Notes under the pieces: model-generated
What the model was told of the DNA's origin: nothing
Seen by the model: only the letters and a program-made list of their open reading frames with translations
Databases searched by the model: none
Made by a program: the position numbers and the translations under genes
Shown here: positions 34,334 to 43,474 of the stretch, piece after piece
Layout of the letters: each line of letters opens with the position of its first letter
Numbering within the stretch: the first letter of the stretch is position 1
Assembly (NCBI RefSeq): GCF_021647475.1
Contig: NZ_JAKIUR010000023.1
Span: 1-43,535, forward strand
Length of the DNA: 43,535 nt
Direction: 5' to 3'
Source: Lutibacter sp.
GTDB lineage: Bacteria; Bacteroidota; Bacteroidia; Flavobacteriales; Flavobacteriaceae

Positions 34334-36025
34334 ATGAACAAACAACTAATTGAATGTGTTCCTAATATAAGTGAAGGAAAAAATATCGATAAAATTAATA
34401 AAATTGCTCACGAAGTTGAAACGGTTGAAGGTGTAAAATTATTAGATGTTGATCCTGGAAAAGCAACAAACAGAACCGTAATTACTTTTGTAGGTGAGCC
34501 TAAAAATGTAATTGAAGCTGCTTTTAGATTGATTAAAAAGGCTGCGGAATTGATTGATATGAGCAAACACACAGGCGAACATCCTCGTTTTGGTGCTACC
34601 GATGTTTGCCCTTTAGTTCCTATTGCTGGAATTACTATGGAAGAAACTGCTAAATATGCACACCAATTAGGTAAGCGTATTGGAAAAGAATTAGGAATTC
34701 CTGGATATTTCTATGAAAATGCAGCTACTGAAGAAAAACGAAAAAATTTAGCAAGTTGTAGAGCTGGTGAATATGAAGGTTTAAAAGAAAAATTAGTGAA
34801 TCCAGATTGGAAACCAGATTTTGGTCCGGCTAAATTTACTGCCAACATCGCAAAAACTGGTGCAATTGCCATTTCAGCTCGCGATTTTTTAATTGCCTAC
34901 AATGTTAATTTGAACTCCACTTCTACCAGAAGAGCAAATGCTATTGCTTTTGACATTAGAGAAGCTGGTAGAATAAAACGAGAAGGAAATTCAGCAACAG
35001 GAAAAAAAGTAGTAGATAAAAGTGGTAATCCTGTAAAAATTCCTGGAAAATTAAAAGCCGTAAAAGGAATCGGCTGGTTTATTGAAGAATATGGAATTGC
35101 TCAAATTTCTTACAATTTAACCAATATCAATATTACTTCTATGCATCTAGCTTTTGATGAAACCGTTAAAGCTGCTGATAAAAGAGGTTTACGTGTAACA
35201 GGATCAGAATTGATAGGATTAATTCCGCTACAAGCTATGTTGGATGCTGGAGATTATTTTCTAAAAAAACAACAACGTTCTTTAGGTATTTCTGAAGCTG
35301 AAAAAATTAAAATTGCTGTAAAATCCTTAGGTTTAGACGATTTAAAACCTTTTAATCCAGATGAAAAAATAATTGAATACTTATTAAAAGATGATACTAA
35401 GAAGTTAGTAGATTTAACCGTTTCTAATTTTTCGGAAGAAACTGCTGGAGAATCTATGGCTCCAGGAGGTGGTTCAATTGCTGCTTATGTTGGTACATTA
35501 GGTGTTTCATTAGGAACTATGGTTGCTAATTTATCGGCTCATAAAGCTGGTTGGGATGACAAATGGGAATACTTTTCTGAATGGGCAGTTAAAGGTCAAG
35601 CTTATAAAAATAAATTATTGTATTTAGTAGATGAAGATACCAATGCTTTTAACAAAATTATTGACGGATTTAGAATGCCTAAAAAAACAGATGAAGAAAA
35701 ATTAATAAGAAAAAATGCCATAGAAGAAGCCACAAAATACGCTACTGAAATTCCATTTCAAGTGATGGAAACTTCCTATAATTCTATGGAAGTGATGAAA
35801 GAAATGTGTTATAATGGTTTACAAAATTCATTATCTGATGCTGGCGTTGGCATTTTATGTGCAAAAACTGCCGTTACAGGTGCTTATTTTAATGTACGCA
35901 TAAATGCAAAAGATATAAAAGATAGAATTTTTGCAGAAAATATCATAAAAAAAGCAACAGATATTTACCATAAAACTATATCAATTGAAAAAGAGATTAT
36001 GGAATATATTGATAGTAAAATGTGA
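34334..36025 (+). CDS. ftcD: Glutamate formimidoyltransferase / formimino-THF cyclodeaminase fusion
   Basis: 563-residue bifunctional enzyme of histidine degradation and one-carbon metabolism. The transferase part (about 1-325) opens with LIECVPNISEGKNIDKINKI and has DMSKHTGEHPRFGATDVCPL. The cyclodeaminase part (about 355-563) has ESMAPGGGSIAAYVGTLGVS and the late NVRINAKDIKD. The order and length match the animal-type fusion FTCD, which flavobacteria also have. TAAATTTG at 34306-34313 is the likely -7 element. No other hut gene is in the window. Confidence 0.92.
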   Translation: MNKQLIECVPNISEGKNIDKINKIAHEVETVEGVKLLDVDPGKATNRTVITFVGEPKNVIEAAFRLIKKAAELIDMSKHTGEHPRFGATDVCPLVPIAGITMEETAKYAHQLGKRIGKELGIPGYFYENAATEEKRKNLASCRAGEYEGLKEKLVNPDWKPDFGPAKFTANIAKTGAIAISARDFLIAYNVNLNSTSTRRANAIAFDIREAGRIKREGNSATGKKVVDKSGNPVKIPGKLKAVKGIGWFIEEYGIAQISYNLTNINITSMHLAFDETVKAADKRGLRVTGSELIGLIPLQAMLDAGDYFLKKQQRSLGISEAEKIKIAVKSLGLDDLKPFNPDEKIIEYLLKDDTKKLVDLTVSNFSEETAGESMAPGGGSIAAYVGTLGVSLGTMVANLSAHKAGWDDKWEYFSEWAVKGQAYKNKLLYLVDEDTNAFNKIIDGFRMPKKTDEEKLIRKNAIEEATKYATEIPFQVMETSYNSMEVMKEMCYNGLQNSLSDAGVGILCAKTAVTGAYFNVRINAKDIKDRIFAENIIKKATDIYHKTISIEKEIMEYIDSKM

Positions 36026-36028
36026 TGT

Positions 36029-36252
36029 TCTCGTCATTGCGAGTGGAATGAGATAGAAGAAAGTAATCTCATAAATTAGAACTACAATGTAACAGATTAC
36101 TTCGTCGTTATCACTCCTCGTAATGACGTCATTGCGAAGTGGAATGAAGCAATCTGTTTCTTAGAATGAGATTGCCACAGTCATACCTCCTTCGCAATGA
36201 CGAGAAAAAGTAACAGATTACTTCGTCGTGAAATACTCCTCGTAATGACGGG
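36029..36252. repeat. Cluster of CGTCATTGCGA-type repeats between convergent genes
   Basis: The segment holds TCTCGTCATTGCGAG, GACGTCATTGCGAAG and inverted CTTCGCAATGACGAG copies. TAACAGATTACTTCGTCGT occurs twice, identically (36090-36108 and 36211-36229), each followed by ACTCCTCGTAATGACG. It fills the gap between the stops of ftcD and guaB and could also act as a transcription barrier. Confidence 0.75.
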
Positions 36253-36267
36253 ATGAAGTGATAGATT

Positions 36268-37737
36268 TTACCTAGAATAATTTGGTGCTTCTTTAGTAAT
36301 AGTTACATCGTGAGGATGACTTTCTAACATTCCTGCACTGGTAATTTTTACAAATTTAGCTTCTTTTTGAGTTGAAATATCTTTAGCCCCACAATAACCC
36401 ATTCCAGCACGTAAACCTCCTACAAACTGATGCATGGTTTCATGCAATTCACCTTTATAAGGTACTCGTCCCACAATTCCTTCTGGAACTAATTTTTTAA
36501 TATCATCTTCTACATCTTGAAAATATCTATCTTTTGAACCTTCTTTCATTGCTTCTACAGAACCCATTCCACGATACGATTTAAACTTTCTACCTTCAAA
36601 AATAATAGTTTCGCCAGGTGATTCTTTTGTACCTGCTAACAACGAACCTAACATAACACTATCCGCACCCGCAGCAATAGCTTTTGGTATATCACCTGTA
36701 TATCTAATTCCACCATCTGCAATAATAGGAATTCCAGTTCCTTTAATAGCGTTTGAGACTTCAATAATGGCTGATAATTGAGGATAACCAACTCCTGCAA
36801 CTATACGAGTAGTACAAATAGAACCAGGTCCAATTCCTACTTTTACAGCATCTGCCCCAGCTTCTACCAAATATTTTGCAGCTTCACCAGTTGCAATATT
36901 TCCTACAATTACATCAATTTGAGGGAATTTATTTTTAATTTCTTTTAAAACGGAAACCACTCCTTTTGTGTGTCCGTGTGCAGTATCAAGAATTAAAGCA
37001 TCAACACCTGCTTTTACCAATTTAGAAGCTCTTTTTAAAGCATCTCCTGTAACGCCAATAGCTGCTGCAACACGCAAACGACCATATTTATCTTTATTTG
37101 CATTTGGGTTTTCACGAACTTTTATAATATCACGATACGTAATTAAGCCTACCAATTTATAATGATTATCAACTACAGGTAATTTTTCAATTTTATTATC
37201 TTGTAAAATAATTTCTGCTTGTTTTAAAGATGTGCCTACTGAAACGGTTACTAAATTTTTAGAAGTCATAACTTCTTCAATTTTACGATTATTATTATTT
37301 TCAAAACGTAAATCTCTGTTAGTAACAATTCCAATCAATTTAATTTGAGCATCAACTACCGGAATACCACCAATACCATATTTGTGCATTAAATTTTTGG
37401 CGTCTCCTACGGTATCATCCTTAGTAATAGTAACGGGTTCAATAATCATCCCTGATTCAGAACGCTTTACAGCTTTAACTTCAGCTGCCTGATTTTTAAT
37501 GGTCATATTTTTATGTAAAACGCCAATGCCTCCACTACGGGCCATAGCAATTGCCATTTCAGATTCTGTAACGGTATCCATTGCTGCAGAAACAATAGGA
37601 ACATTTAAACCTATATTTTTACTGAATTTAGATTGAATATTTACCTCTCTTGGAAGTACTTCTGAAAAGGCTGGAATTAGTAAAACGTCATCGTAGGTAA
37701 AACCTTCACCTACAAATTTTGAAGAATTGGAAATCAT
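36268..37737 (-). CDS. guaB: Inosine-5'-monophosphate dehydrogenase
   Basis: 489-residue enzyme oxidising IMP to XMP, the committed step to GMP. The catalytic Cys loop is GIGPGSICTTRIVAGVG. Two CBS domains (about 95-215) interrupt the TIM barrel (VTITKDDTVGDAKNLMHKYG, then MTSKNLVTVSVG). The flap has RYFQDVEDDIKKLVPEG. I start at the ATG at 37737 (MISNSSKFVGEGFTYDDVLL), which gives the usual length. An ATG 11 codons upstream overlaps the -7 element at 37768-37775 and so cannot be transcribed from it. Confidence 0.95.
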   Translation of the reverse strand: MISNSSKFVGEGFTYDDVLLIPAFSEVLPREVNIQSKFSKNIGLNVPIVSAAMDTVTESEMAIAMARSGGIGVLHKNMTIKNQAAEVKAVKRSESGMIIEPVTITKDDTVGDAKNLMHKYGIGGIPVVDAQIKLIGIVTNRDLRFENNNNRKIEEVMTSKNLVTVSVGTSLKQAEIILQDNKIEKLPVVDNHYKLVGLITYRDIIKVRENPNANKDKYGRLRVAAAIGVTGDALKRASKLVKAGVDALILDTAHGHTKGVVSVLKEIKNKFPQIDVIVGNIATGEAAKYLVEAGADAVKVGIGPGSICTTRIVAGVGYPQLSAIIEVSNAIKGTGIPIIADGGIRYTGDIPKAIAAGADSVMLGSLLAGTKESPGETIIFEGRKFKSYRGMGSVEAMKEGSKDRYFQDVEDDIKKLVPEGIVGRVPYKGELHETMHQFVGGLRAGMGYCGAKDISTQKEAKFVKITSAGMLESHPHDVTITKEAPNYSR

Positions 37738-37767
37738 AGTGCAATCAACTTTAAAATTAATTGCAGG

Positions 37768-37775
37768 CAAATTTA
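37768..37775 (-). promoter_or_regulatory. -7 element of guaB
   Basis: TAAATTTG on the minus strand fits TAnnTTTG. It places transcription start near 37763, about 26 nt before the ATG at 37737. Confidence 0.55.
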
Positions 37776-37797
37776 CATGTTTTAATTGATTTTAAAC

Positions 37798-39315
37798 CTA
37801 TTTATTTTTTAAGTGTTTTAAATAACTGATAATTACTTTTCTAATATCGTTTGCTGTTTCCGTTTTTTTAGGAGTATAAATACTTGTAATTCCTTTATTT
37901 TCAGGAGTTAGAAATGGAATATCATATCCTTTCAATAAATAATCACTAAAAGCAACGGTATATATTTTATTATCAATTATTTTTTTATGATTTACTATCC
38001 ATGTTTTATCATTTGTATTATATGATGCTAAATAACGTTGCAAATATGCTCCTTTACCCGCATGTAACTTTCCATATTCCAATACTTTTTTAAGCAAACT
38101 TCCTTTTAATTTCACCTTTAAAATTCCGCCACCAAAAGGTAACACTCTAAAAATATCAAAACCTGTGATATCTCCATTAAGTTCATCATCAATTCGTATT
38201 GAACCTCCATTTACAATGGCACAATCTACTTTATTATCAAAAGCATAAGCCATAGATTTTGTAATAAGTTCTCCTAAATTTGTTTGAACACTTCTAATGG
38301 GTGTATCTCTACCATCTAATGGGACATCGGTATGATACAATACTGCACCTGGATTATCTAATATTTTGTTTAGTTTTTCATCTAAAAATAAATCCCATTT
38401 ATCTACTATTTTTTTTACTTTTTTATTTGGTTTTATTTTATCATCAATGGTTACCAAAGTAGAATTAATTGTTATTTTTTTAGTTTTTGTATTGTATGTA
38501 ATTCTATGCACATAAACTGTTTTTGCATTTGCATCTGCTTTTGTAACTTTCCAATTACCTACTGGAATAGACATATTTACGTGTTCATGACCTCCCATAA
38601 TTAAAGGTACGTCAGGGAACATTTTTAAAATAGCTTTATCATTTTCTTTATTAACATGCGTTAATCCAAAAACGATATTAGTATTGTTTTTTAAAGAATT
38701 ATAAGCTGCTTTAGCCGTTTTATAAAAATCCTCATAAACAATATAATCTTTTGGATTTGCATTAATGGTAGCACTAAAAAATCCGATTTTAATAAGTTTA
38801 CCTTCTTTATTTTTAATGTCAAAAGTTACGGTTTTTGGTATATTCGTTTTTATGCTGTTATGGGTAACTTCAAACGGAACAATGGTATCGCCTATTTTAT
38901 GCATTAAATTAGTTGCAATCCATTGAAAATTAGATTCGTTTAAACGATTTTGTAACTGACTTTCAGATAAATCAAATTCGTGATTTCCAAAGGCAACCAA
39001 ATCAAAATGCATAGCATTCATAACATCAATCATTTGTTTACCCATAATTCTTTTTCCTTTATATTTTAAAGTTCCTAGCAAGGAAGGATTCAAAAAATCA
39101 CCTGCCAAAAATAAATAGGTGTTTGGGTTTTCTTTTAATAATTGTTGATGTAAAGTTTCAACACGAGCCATTCCTCCTACTTTTCCTCCTTCTAATGGAG
39201 CTATTTCATACACATCATTTAATTGTAAAAAAGTAAATTTTACAATGTTATTTTGTTTGGCACAAGATGTTAAAATTAATGCTAAACCAACTAAAATATA
39301 GCTTATTTTTTTCAT
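37798..39315 (-). CDS. 5'-nucleotidase/UshA-like metallophosphoesterase, lipoprotein
   Basis: 505 residues with a lipoprotein signal (MKKISYILVGLALILTSC). The metallophosphatase domain (about 27-310) has LQLNDVYEIAPLEGGKVGGM, FLAGDFLNPS, AFGNHEFDLS and IMGGHEHVN as metal-binding blocks. The C-terminal 5'-nucleotidase domain (about 330-500) has NLGELITKSMAYAF, CAIVNGGSIRIDD and the substrate-clamp region RVLPFGGGILKVKLKG. It probably hydrolyses nucleotides at the cell surface. The canonical NDxHG is NDVYE here, as in some Bacteroidota relatives. It is followed on the same strand by guaB. Confidence 0.88.
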   Translation of the reverse strand: MKKISYILVGLALILTSCAKQNNIVKFTFLQLNDVYEIAPLEGGKVGGMARVETLHQQLLKENPNTYLFLAGDFLNPSLLGTLKYKGKRIMGKQMIDVMNAMHFDLVAFGNHEFDLSESQLQNRLNESNFQWIATNLMHKIGDTIVPFEVTHNSIKTNIPKTVTFDIKNKEGKLIKIGFFSATINANPKDYIVYEDFYKTAKAAYNSLKNNTNIVFGLTHVNKENDKAILKMFPDVPLIMGGHEHVNMSIPVGNWKVTKADANAKTVYVHRITYNTKTKKITINSTLVTIDDKIKPNKKVKKIVDKWDLFLDEKLNKILDNPGAVLYHTDVPLDGRDTPIRSVQTNLGELITKSMAYAFDNKVDCAIVNGGSIRIDDELNGDITGFDIFRVLPFGGGILKVKLKGSLLKKVLEYGKLHAGKGAYLQRYLASYNTNDKTWIVNHKKIIDNKIYTVAFSDYLLKGYDIPFLTPENKGITSIYTPKKTETANDIRKVIISYLKHLKNK

Positions 39316-39362
39316 GAAAATTTATTTTTTGTATGTCCGTAATTAGTAATAATAAAGAACAC

Positions 39363-39452
39363 CGTCATGCTGAACTCGTTTCAGCATCTCATTTTCGTCT
39401 GATAACCAGTGTTTTATTGAATACGACCCTGAAACAAGTTCAGGGTGACGGA
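39363..39452. repeat. Dispersed repeat, two-hairpin copy
   Basis: CGTCATGCTGAA begins a perfect TGCTGAActcgtTTCAGCA hairpin (39369-39387). It is followed after about 40 bp by the perfect CCCTGAAacaagTTCAGGG hairpin (39427-39445) and GTGACGG. The rest of 39316-39654 has a similar AT content to its surroundings, with no gene. An open frame through it is discussed among the rejected items. Confidence 0.7.
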
Positions 39453-39654
39453 CGTTATGTAAGATTACGGACAATCAGTTTTATTTTAAAGCAAAACTAC
39501 AGTTTAACCTTTAGGAATAAAAGTAATATACCCATATTTTTTTAAAATTACACTTAGGGTAAGTTGAATTAAAACTGTTATATAAGTGTTTATCTGATGT
39601 ATTAAATAGATTTACAACAACAAATTTTATTTTACTAACTAAATATTACCCCAT

Positions 39655-40482
39655 TTGAAAAATATTTTTCACACATTATACATAGCTATAATGACGATTA
39701 TAGTTATTTGTACGACTATTTATTTAGCATATCAAGGTTATAGTTTTTATCACACTCCTATTGAAGAACGATTTTACCATCCACATTATAATTGGTTTAA
39801 ATCAAGTGGAATTTATGGTCAAGGATTAGGTGTTATTGGCACTTTAATGATATTTTTTGGAGTAACCATTTATATAGCTCGTAAACGATATAATTTTATG
39901 GTTAAATACTTGCGATTAAAATATTTATTAGAATTCCATATTTTTTTATGCATTTTAGGTCCTATTTTAATTTTATTTCATACCACGTTTAAATTTGGAG
40001 GAATTGTTTCTATCGCATTTTGGAGTATGGTTTTAGTAGTTTTAAGTGGCATTGTTGGCAGATACATTTATATACAAATCCCTAGAACTATTGAAGGTAG
40101 AGAGCTTAGCTTAAATGAAGTCAAAGATTTAAAAATAGATTTAACAACGGTTTTAAAAACTAATTTTAGTTTAAAAGATGCAACAATAGCTATGATAAAA
40201 AGCATTACTTCAGATGAATTATCCGCTTCTTCTACCTATTCAGTAAGTTCTGTTAGAAAAGCATTAATAAAAAATAAAGTACCAAAAAGAGAGAGAAGAA
40301 CCATATTAAAAATGGTTAAAAAAGAAAAATCACTTTCAGGTAAAATAGCACGTTTGCAAACCATGCAAAAGCTTTTAAAGTATTGGCATGTAATACACTT
40401 ACCTTTTGCATTAATTATGCTTGTAATTGTAATTATTCATGTAATTGTAACATTAACCTTAGGCTATAAATGGATTTTCTAA
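39655..40482 (+). CDS. Di-heme b-type cytochrome membrane subunit
   Basis: 275-residue protein with about five membrane segments (about 5-27, 52-75, 88-112, 115-138, 246-270). His95 and His109 lie in one helix and His248 and His262 in another, each pair separated by 13 residues, the pattern of a four-helix di-heme cytochrome b. Residues 145-240 form a basic cytoplasmic loop. The start is a TTG; the next ATG is 12 codons in and would cut the first helix. Its stop overlaps the next gene's start (TAATG). It probably passes electrons between the flavoprotein, quinone and the multiheme cytochrome encoded downstream. Confidence 0.8.
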   Translation: MKNIFHTLYIAIMTIIVICTTIYLAYQGYSFYHTPIEERFYHPHYNWFKSSGIYGQGLGVIGTLMIFFGVTIYIARKRYNFMVKYLRLKYLLEFHIFLCILGPILILFHTTFKFGGIVSIAFWSMVLVVLSGIVGRYIYIQIPRTIEGRELSLNEVKDLKIDLTTVLKTNFSLKDATIAMIKSITSDELSASSTYSVSSVRKALIKNKVPKRERRTILKMVKKEKSLSGKIARLQTMQKLLKYWHVIHLPFALIMLVIVIIHVIVTLTLGYKWIF

Positions 40483-41828
40483 TGGAAGAAGTAATTATAG
40501 AACAAATTAGTATTTATGGCACTTTATTTTTGCTTTGCATTATTGTAATTTATTTTTATGTACGCAAAAAGAAAATCATTTCTAAAACCACTGAAAAAAA
40601 AGTAGCTATTGCTAAAGAAGAAGGTCTATTTGAGCCTGTTTCCTTACATCCTTATATCGATTTGAATACATGTATTGGTAGTGCAGCTTGTATATCTGAT
40701 TGTCCAGAAAAGGATATTTTAGGAATTGTAAATGGTAAAGCAACGGTTATTAACACCAGTAATTGTGTGGGGCACGGCGCATGCTTTCATGCCTGTCCTG
40801 TTGAAGCAATTTCACTAAGAATTGGTACCGAAAAAAGAGGTGTTGATTTACCACATGTAAATGAAAACTTTGAAACCAATACTAAGGGCATTTATATTGC
40901 AGGAGAATTAGGTGGAATGGGATTGATAAAAAATAGTGTGGAACAAGGAAAACAAGCAATCCGAAGTATTATTAATAACAAGAAAAAATCTGTACCTAAT
41001 GTAATTGATGTTGGAATTATTGGTGCTGGTCCTGCAGGTATTTCCGCAACTTTAGAAGCAAAAAAACACGGATTAACCTCTGTTACTTTAGAACAAGATT
41101 CTTTAGGCGGAACCGTTTATACTTTTCCACGAACAAAAATTGTAATGACTTCCCCAATGAATTTACCGCTGTATGGCAAAGTAAAACTTAATAATACTTC
41201 AAAAGATGAACTACTTACGCTATGGAATAAAGTAATTAAAGAACATCAGCTTAAAATTAACGAACATACTAAAGTTGAAAGTATAAATTTATTAGGAAAT
41301 AATACTTTTAAAATTTTAACCAATACTAACAAAGAATATATCTGTAATAATGTTCTGCTAGCCATTGGCAGACGTGGAAGTCCTAGAAAATTAAACATAC
41401 CAGGAGAAAATTCTACAAAGGTAGCTTACAGGTTAATTGAATCAGAAAGAATAAAAAATAAAAAAATAATGGTTGTTGGAGGTGGGGATTCTGCCATTGA
41501 AACTGTTCTATTATTAAAAAATAGAAATTCCGTAACACTTTCTTATAGAAAAGATAAATTTTCAAGGCTAAAACCAAAAAATAGAGAAAAAATTAAGGAA
41601 GCTATTGAAAATAAAAGTATTACTGTTTTGTTTAACTCAAATTTAACCGCTATTAAAACAGACTTTGTAGAAGTAAAATTTGATTCAAATAGTATAGAAA
41701 AGGTAGAGAATGATTTGGTATATATTTTTGCTGGAGGTGAGTTACCTACCGCTTTTTTACAAAAAGCAGGCGTTGAAATAACAAAACGATTTGGTTATAT
41801 AATGAAAACACATAAAAAAGTATCTTGA
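40482..41828 (+). CDS. Membrane-anchored ferredoxin-FAD/NAD(P) oxidoreductase
   Basis: 448 residues: an N-terminal membrane helix (about 10-28), a dicluster ferredoxin domain (about 60-110), then a thioredoxin-reductase-like flavoprotein. The flavoprotein has the FAD motif GIIGAGPAGISATLEA, GGTVYTFPRTKIVMTSPMN, the NAD(P) motif VVGGGDSAIE and a late YIFAGGELPTAFL. The two cluster motifs are CIGSAACISDCP and CVGHGACFHACP: in each, the second Cys of CxxCxxCxxxCP is replaced (Ser67, His98). I use the ATG overlapping the upstream stop (TAATG). An ATG 4 codons earlier is possible. It probably oxidises NAD(P)H for the cytochrome partners. Confidence 0.82.
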   Translation: MEEVIIEQISIYGTLFLLCIIVIYFYVRKKKIISKTTEKKVAIAKEEGLFEPVSLHPYIDLNTCIGSAACISDCPEKDILGIVNGKATVINTSNCVGHGACFHACPVEAISLRIGTEKRGVDLPHVNENFETNTKGIYIAGELGGMGLIKNSVEQGKQAIRSIINNKKKSVPNVIDVGIIGAGPAGISATLEAKKHGLTSVTLEQDSLGGTVYTFPRTKIVMTSPMNLPLYGKVKLNNTSKDELLTLWNKVIKEHQLKINEHTKVESINLLGNNTFKILTNTNKEYICNNVLLAIGRRGSPRKLNIPGENSTKVAYRLIESERIKNKKIMVVGGGDSAIETVLLLKNRNSVTLSYRKDKFSRLKPKNREKIKEAIENKSITVLFNSNLTAIKTDFVEVKFDSNSIEKVENDLVYIFAGGELPTAFLQKAGVEITKRFGYIMKTHKKVS

Positions 41829-43474
41829 AAATTAAATTAGCATACATACTCCCATTTATTATGCTGACTATTACTTGTAGCTATGGTCAAATATCTCCAG
41901 GTGATTTAACAACTGCTCATGCCAAATATGAAGGTTTGAGCAATTGTACTTTATGTCATGATTTAGGGACTAAAGTTACCAATAAAAAATGCCTTGAATG
42001 TCATAAGGATATTCAATCTCTTATCACAAAAAAAAGAGGTTTTCATGTAAGTAAAGAGGTTAAAGGTAAAGACTGTTTTCAATGCCACAACGAACATCAC
42101 GGAAGGAAATTTGAAATGATTCGTTTTGATAAAGAAAATTTTGATCATAATTTAACAGGTTATAAATTAGATGGAAAACACGAGGAAATTGATTGCAAAA
42201 AATGTCATAAATCAGATTTTATAAAAAACATTGATTTAAAGAAAAAACCAAAAACATTTTTAGGCCTTGATGAAAAATGTCTTTCCTGTCATGAGGATGT
42301 ACATCAAAATACATTATCTACAAATGATTGTACTTCGTGCCATAACACCAAATCTTTTTCGCCAGCGACTAAATTTGATCATAATTTAGCCGATTTTAAG
42401 CTTAAAGGAAAACATACAAAAGTAGATTGTAAAGAATGTCATAAAATTGAAACAAAAAATGGAAAAGATTTTCAGAATTTTAACCATGTTGCGTTTAATA
42501 ATTGTAACACTTGCCATAATAATCCACATAAAAATAAAATTACAACAGCTTGCAATCAATGTCATACCGAAGAATCTTTTACTATTTTTAAAGGAAAAGG
42601 TCGGTTTAATCACAACAAAACCAACTTTAAATTAAAGGGAAAACATAAAAGAATTAATTGTTTTAGTTGTCACAAAAAAACCACAAATCCTTTAACTATT
42701 TTTCAAGATAAATCTTTAGTCCAAGAAAACAATTGTGTTGCATGTCATACAGATTCTCATGAAGGGAAATTTGGAACCAACTGTAAAAAGTGTCATAGTG
42801 AAAATAGTTTTCGTTCTAAAAAAACTAGAATTGGTTTTGATCATCAACTAACTGATTATCCGTTAATTGGGAAACATCAAAATGTAAATTGTAAACAATG
42901 CCATAACAAAGGTAAACTTACAGATAAAATTGCTTTTAATTCTTGTAATAACTGCCATACAGACTACCACAAAGGTGAATTCACAAAAAATAACGCAACT
43001 CCAGATTGTAAAGAATGTCATACGTTACAAGATGGATTTGAAAACAGTTTATTTACCATTGAAAACCATAAAACAACACAATTTCCACTTGTTGGTGCTC
43101 ATGAAGCAACGCCATGTTTTTCATGTCATTTAAACGAAAAAGAAAATCGTTGGACGTTTAAAGATAAAGATGCTAAATGTGTGAATTGTCATAAAGATAT
43201 ACATGAAAATTATATCGATAAAAAATATTATCCAAATCAAGCTTGTCAAACGTGCCATAATAATGATTCTTGGGCTTCTGTAAACTTCGATCATAATAAA
43301 ACAAATTTTAAATTACAAGGAAAACATTTAACTACAAATTGTAGAGAGTGCCACATTAAAAAATCCGAAGATGAAAATAAATTTGATCAAAAATTCACAA
43401 ATTTAGAGCAGGGCAAACTCACACTTTTATTTTCAATATCCTTAATAAATAGTCTTCATCCCAAGCCGCTTTGA
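41825..43474 (+). CDS. Multiheme c-type cytochrome (19 CXXCH), 3' end replaced by an IS
   Basis: Starts at a TTG overlapping the upstream stop (TTGA), with a signal peptide ending near TCSYGQ. It carries 19 CXXCH heme motifs, so it is a periplasmic or outer-surface electron carrier. A module [FI]-[DNE]-[HN]-x-x-T-x-[FY]-x-[LP]-x-G-x-H followed by CxxCH recurs six times, with extra motif pairs between, e.g. GYKLDGKHEEIDCKKCHK and NFKLQGKHLTTNCRECHI. The native sequence runs to codon 528 (GAG at 43406-43408). The last 21 residues (QGKLTLLFSISLI...) are encoded by the end of an inserted element. Sequence beyond the nineteenth heme is therefore lost, and function may be impaired. Confidence 0.88.
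   Translation: MKIKLAYILPFIMLTITCSYGQISPGDLTTAHAKYEGLSNCTLCHDLGTKVTNKKCLECHKDIQSLITKKRGFHVSKEVKGKDCFQCHNEHHGRKFEMIRFDKENFDHNLTGYKLDGKHEEIDCKKCHKSDFIKNIDLKKKPKTFLGLDEKCLSCHEDVHQNTLSTNDCTSCHNTKSFSPATKFDHNLADFKLKGKHTKVDCKECHKIETKNGKDFQNFNHVAFNNCNTCHNNPHKNKITTACNQCHTEESFTIFKGKGRFNHNKTNFKLKGKHKRINCFSCHKKTTNPLTIFQDKSLVQENNCVACHTDSHEGKFGTNCKKCHSENSFRSKKTRIGFDHQLTDYPLIGKHQNVNCKQCHNKGKLTDKIAFNSCNNCHTDYHKGEFTKNNATPDCKECHTLQDGFENSLFTIENHKTTQFPLVGAHEATPCFSCHLNEKENRWTFKDKDAKCVNCHKDIHENYIDKKYYPNQACQTCHNNDSWASVNFDHNKTNFKLQGKHLTTNCRECHIKKSEDENKFDQKFTNLEQGKLTLLFSISLINSLHPKPL

Noticed and set aside
39333..39545. Plus-strand open frame of 70 codons containing HAELVSASHF and TLKQVQGDG
   Set aside because: This is the usual artefactual translation of the dispersed two-hairpin repeat at 39363-39452. 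The peptide follows the repeat, not a protein family.
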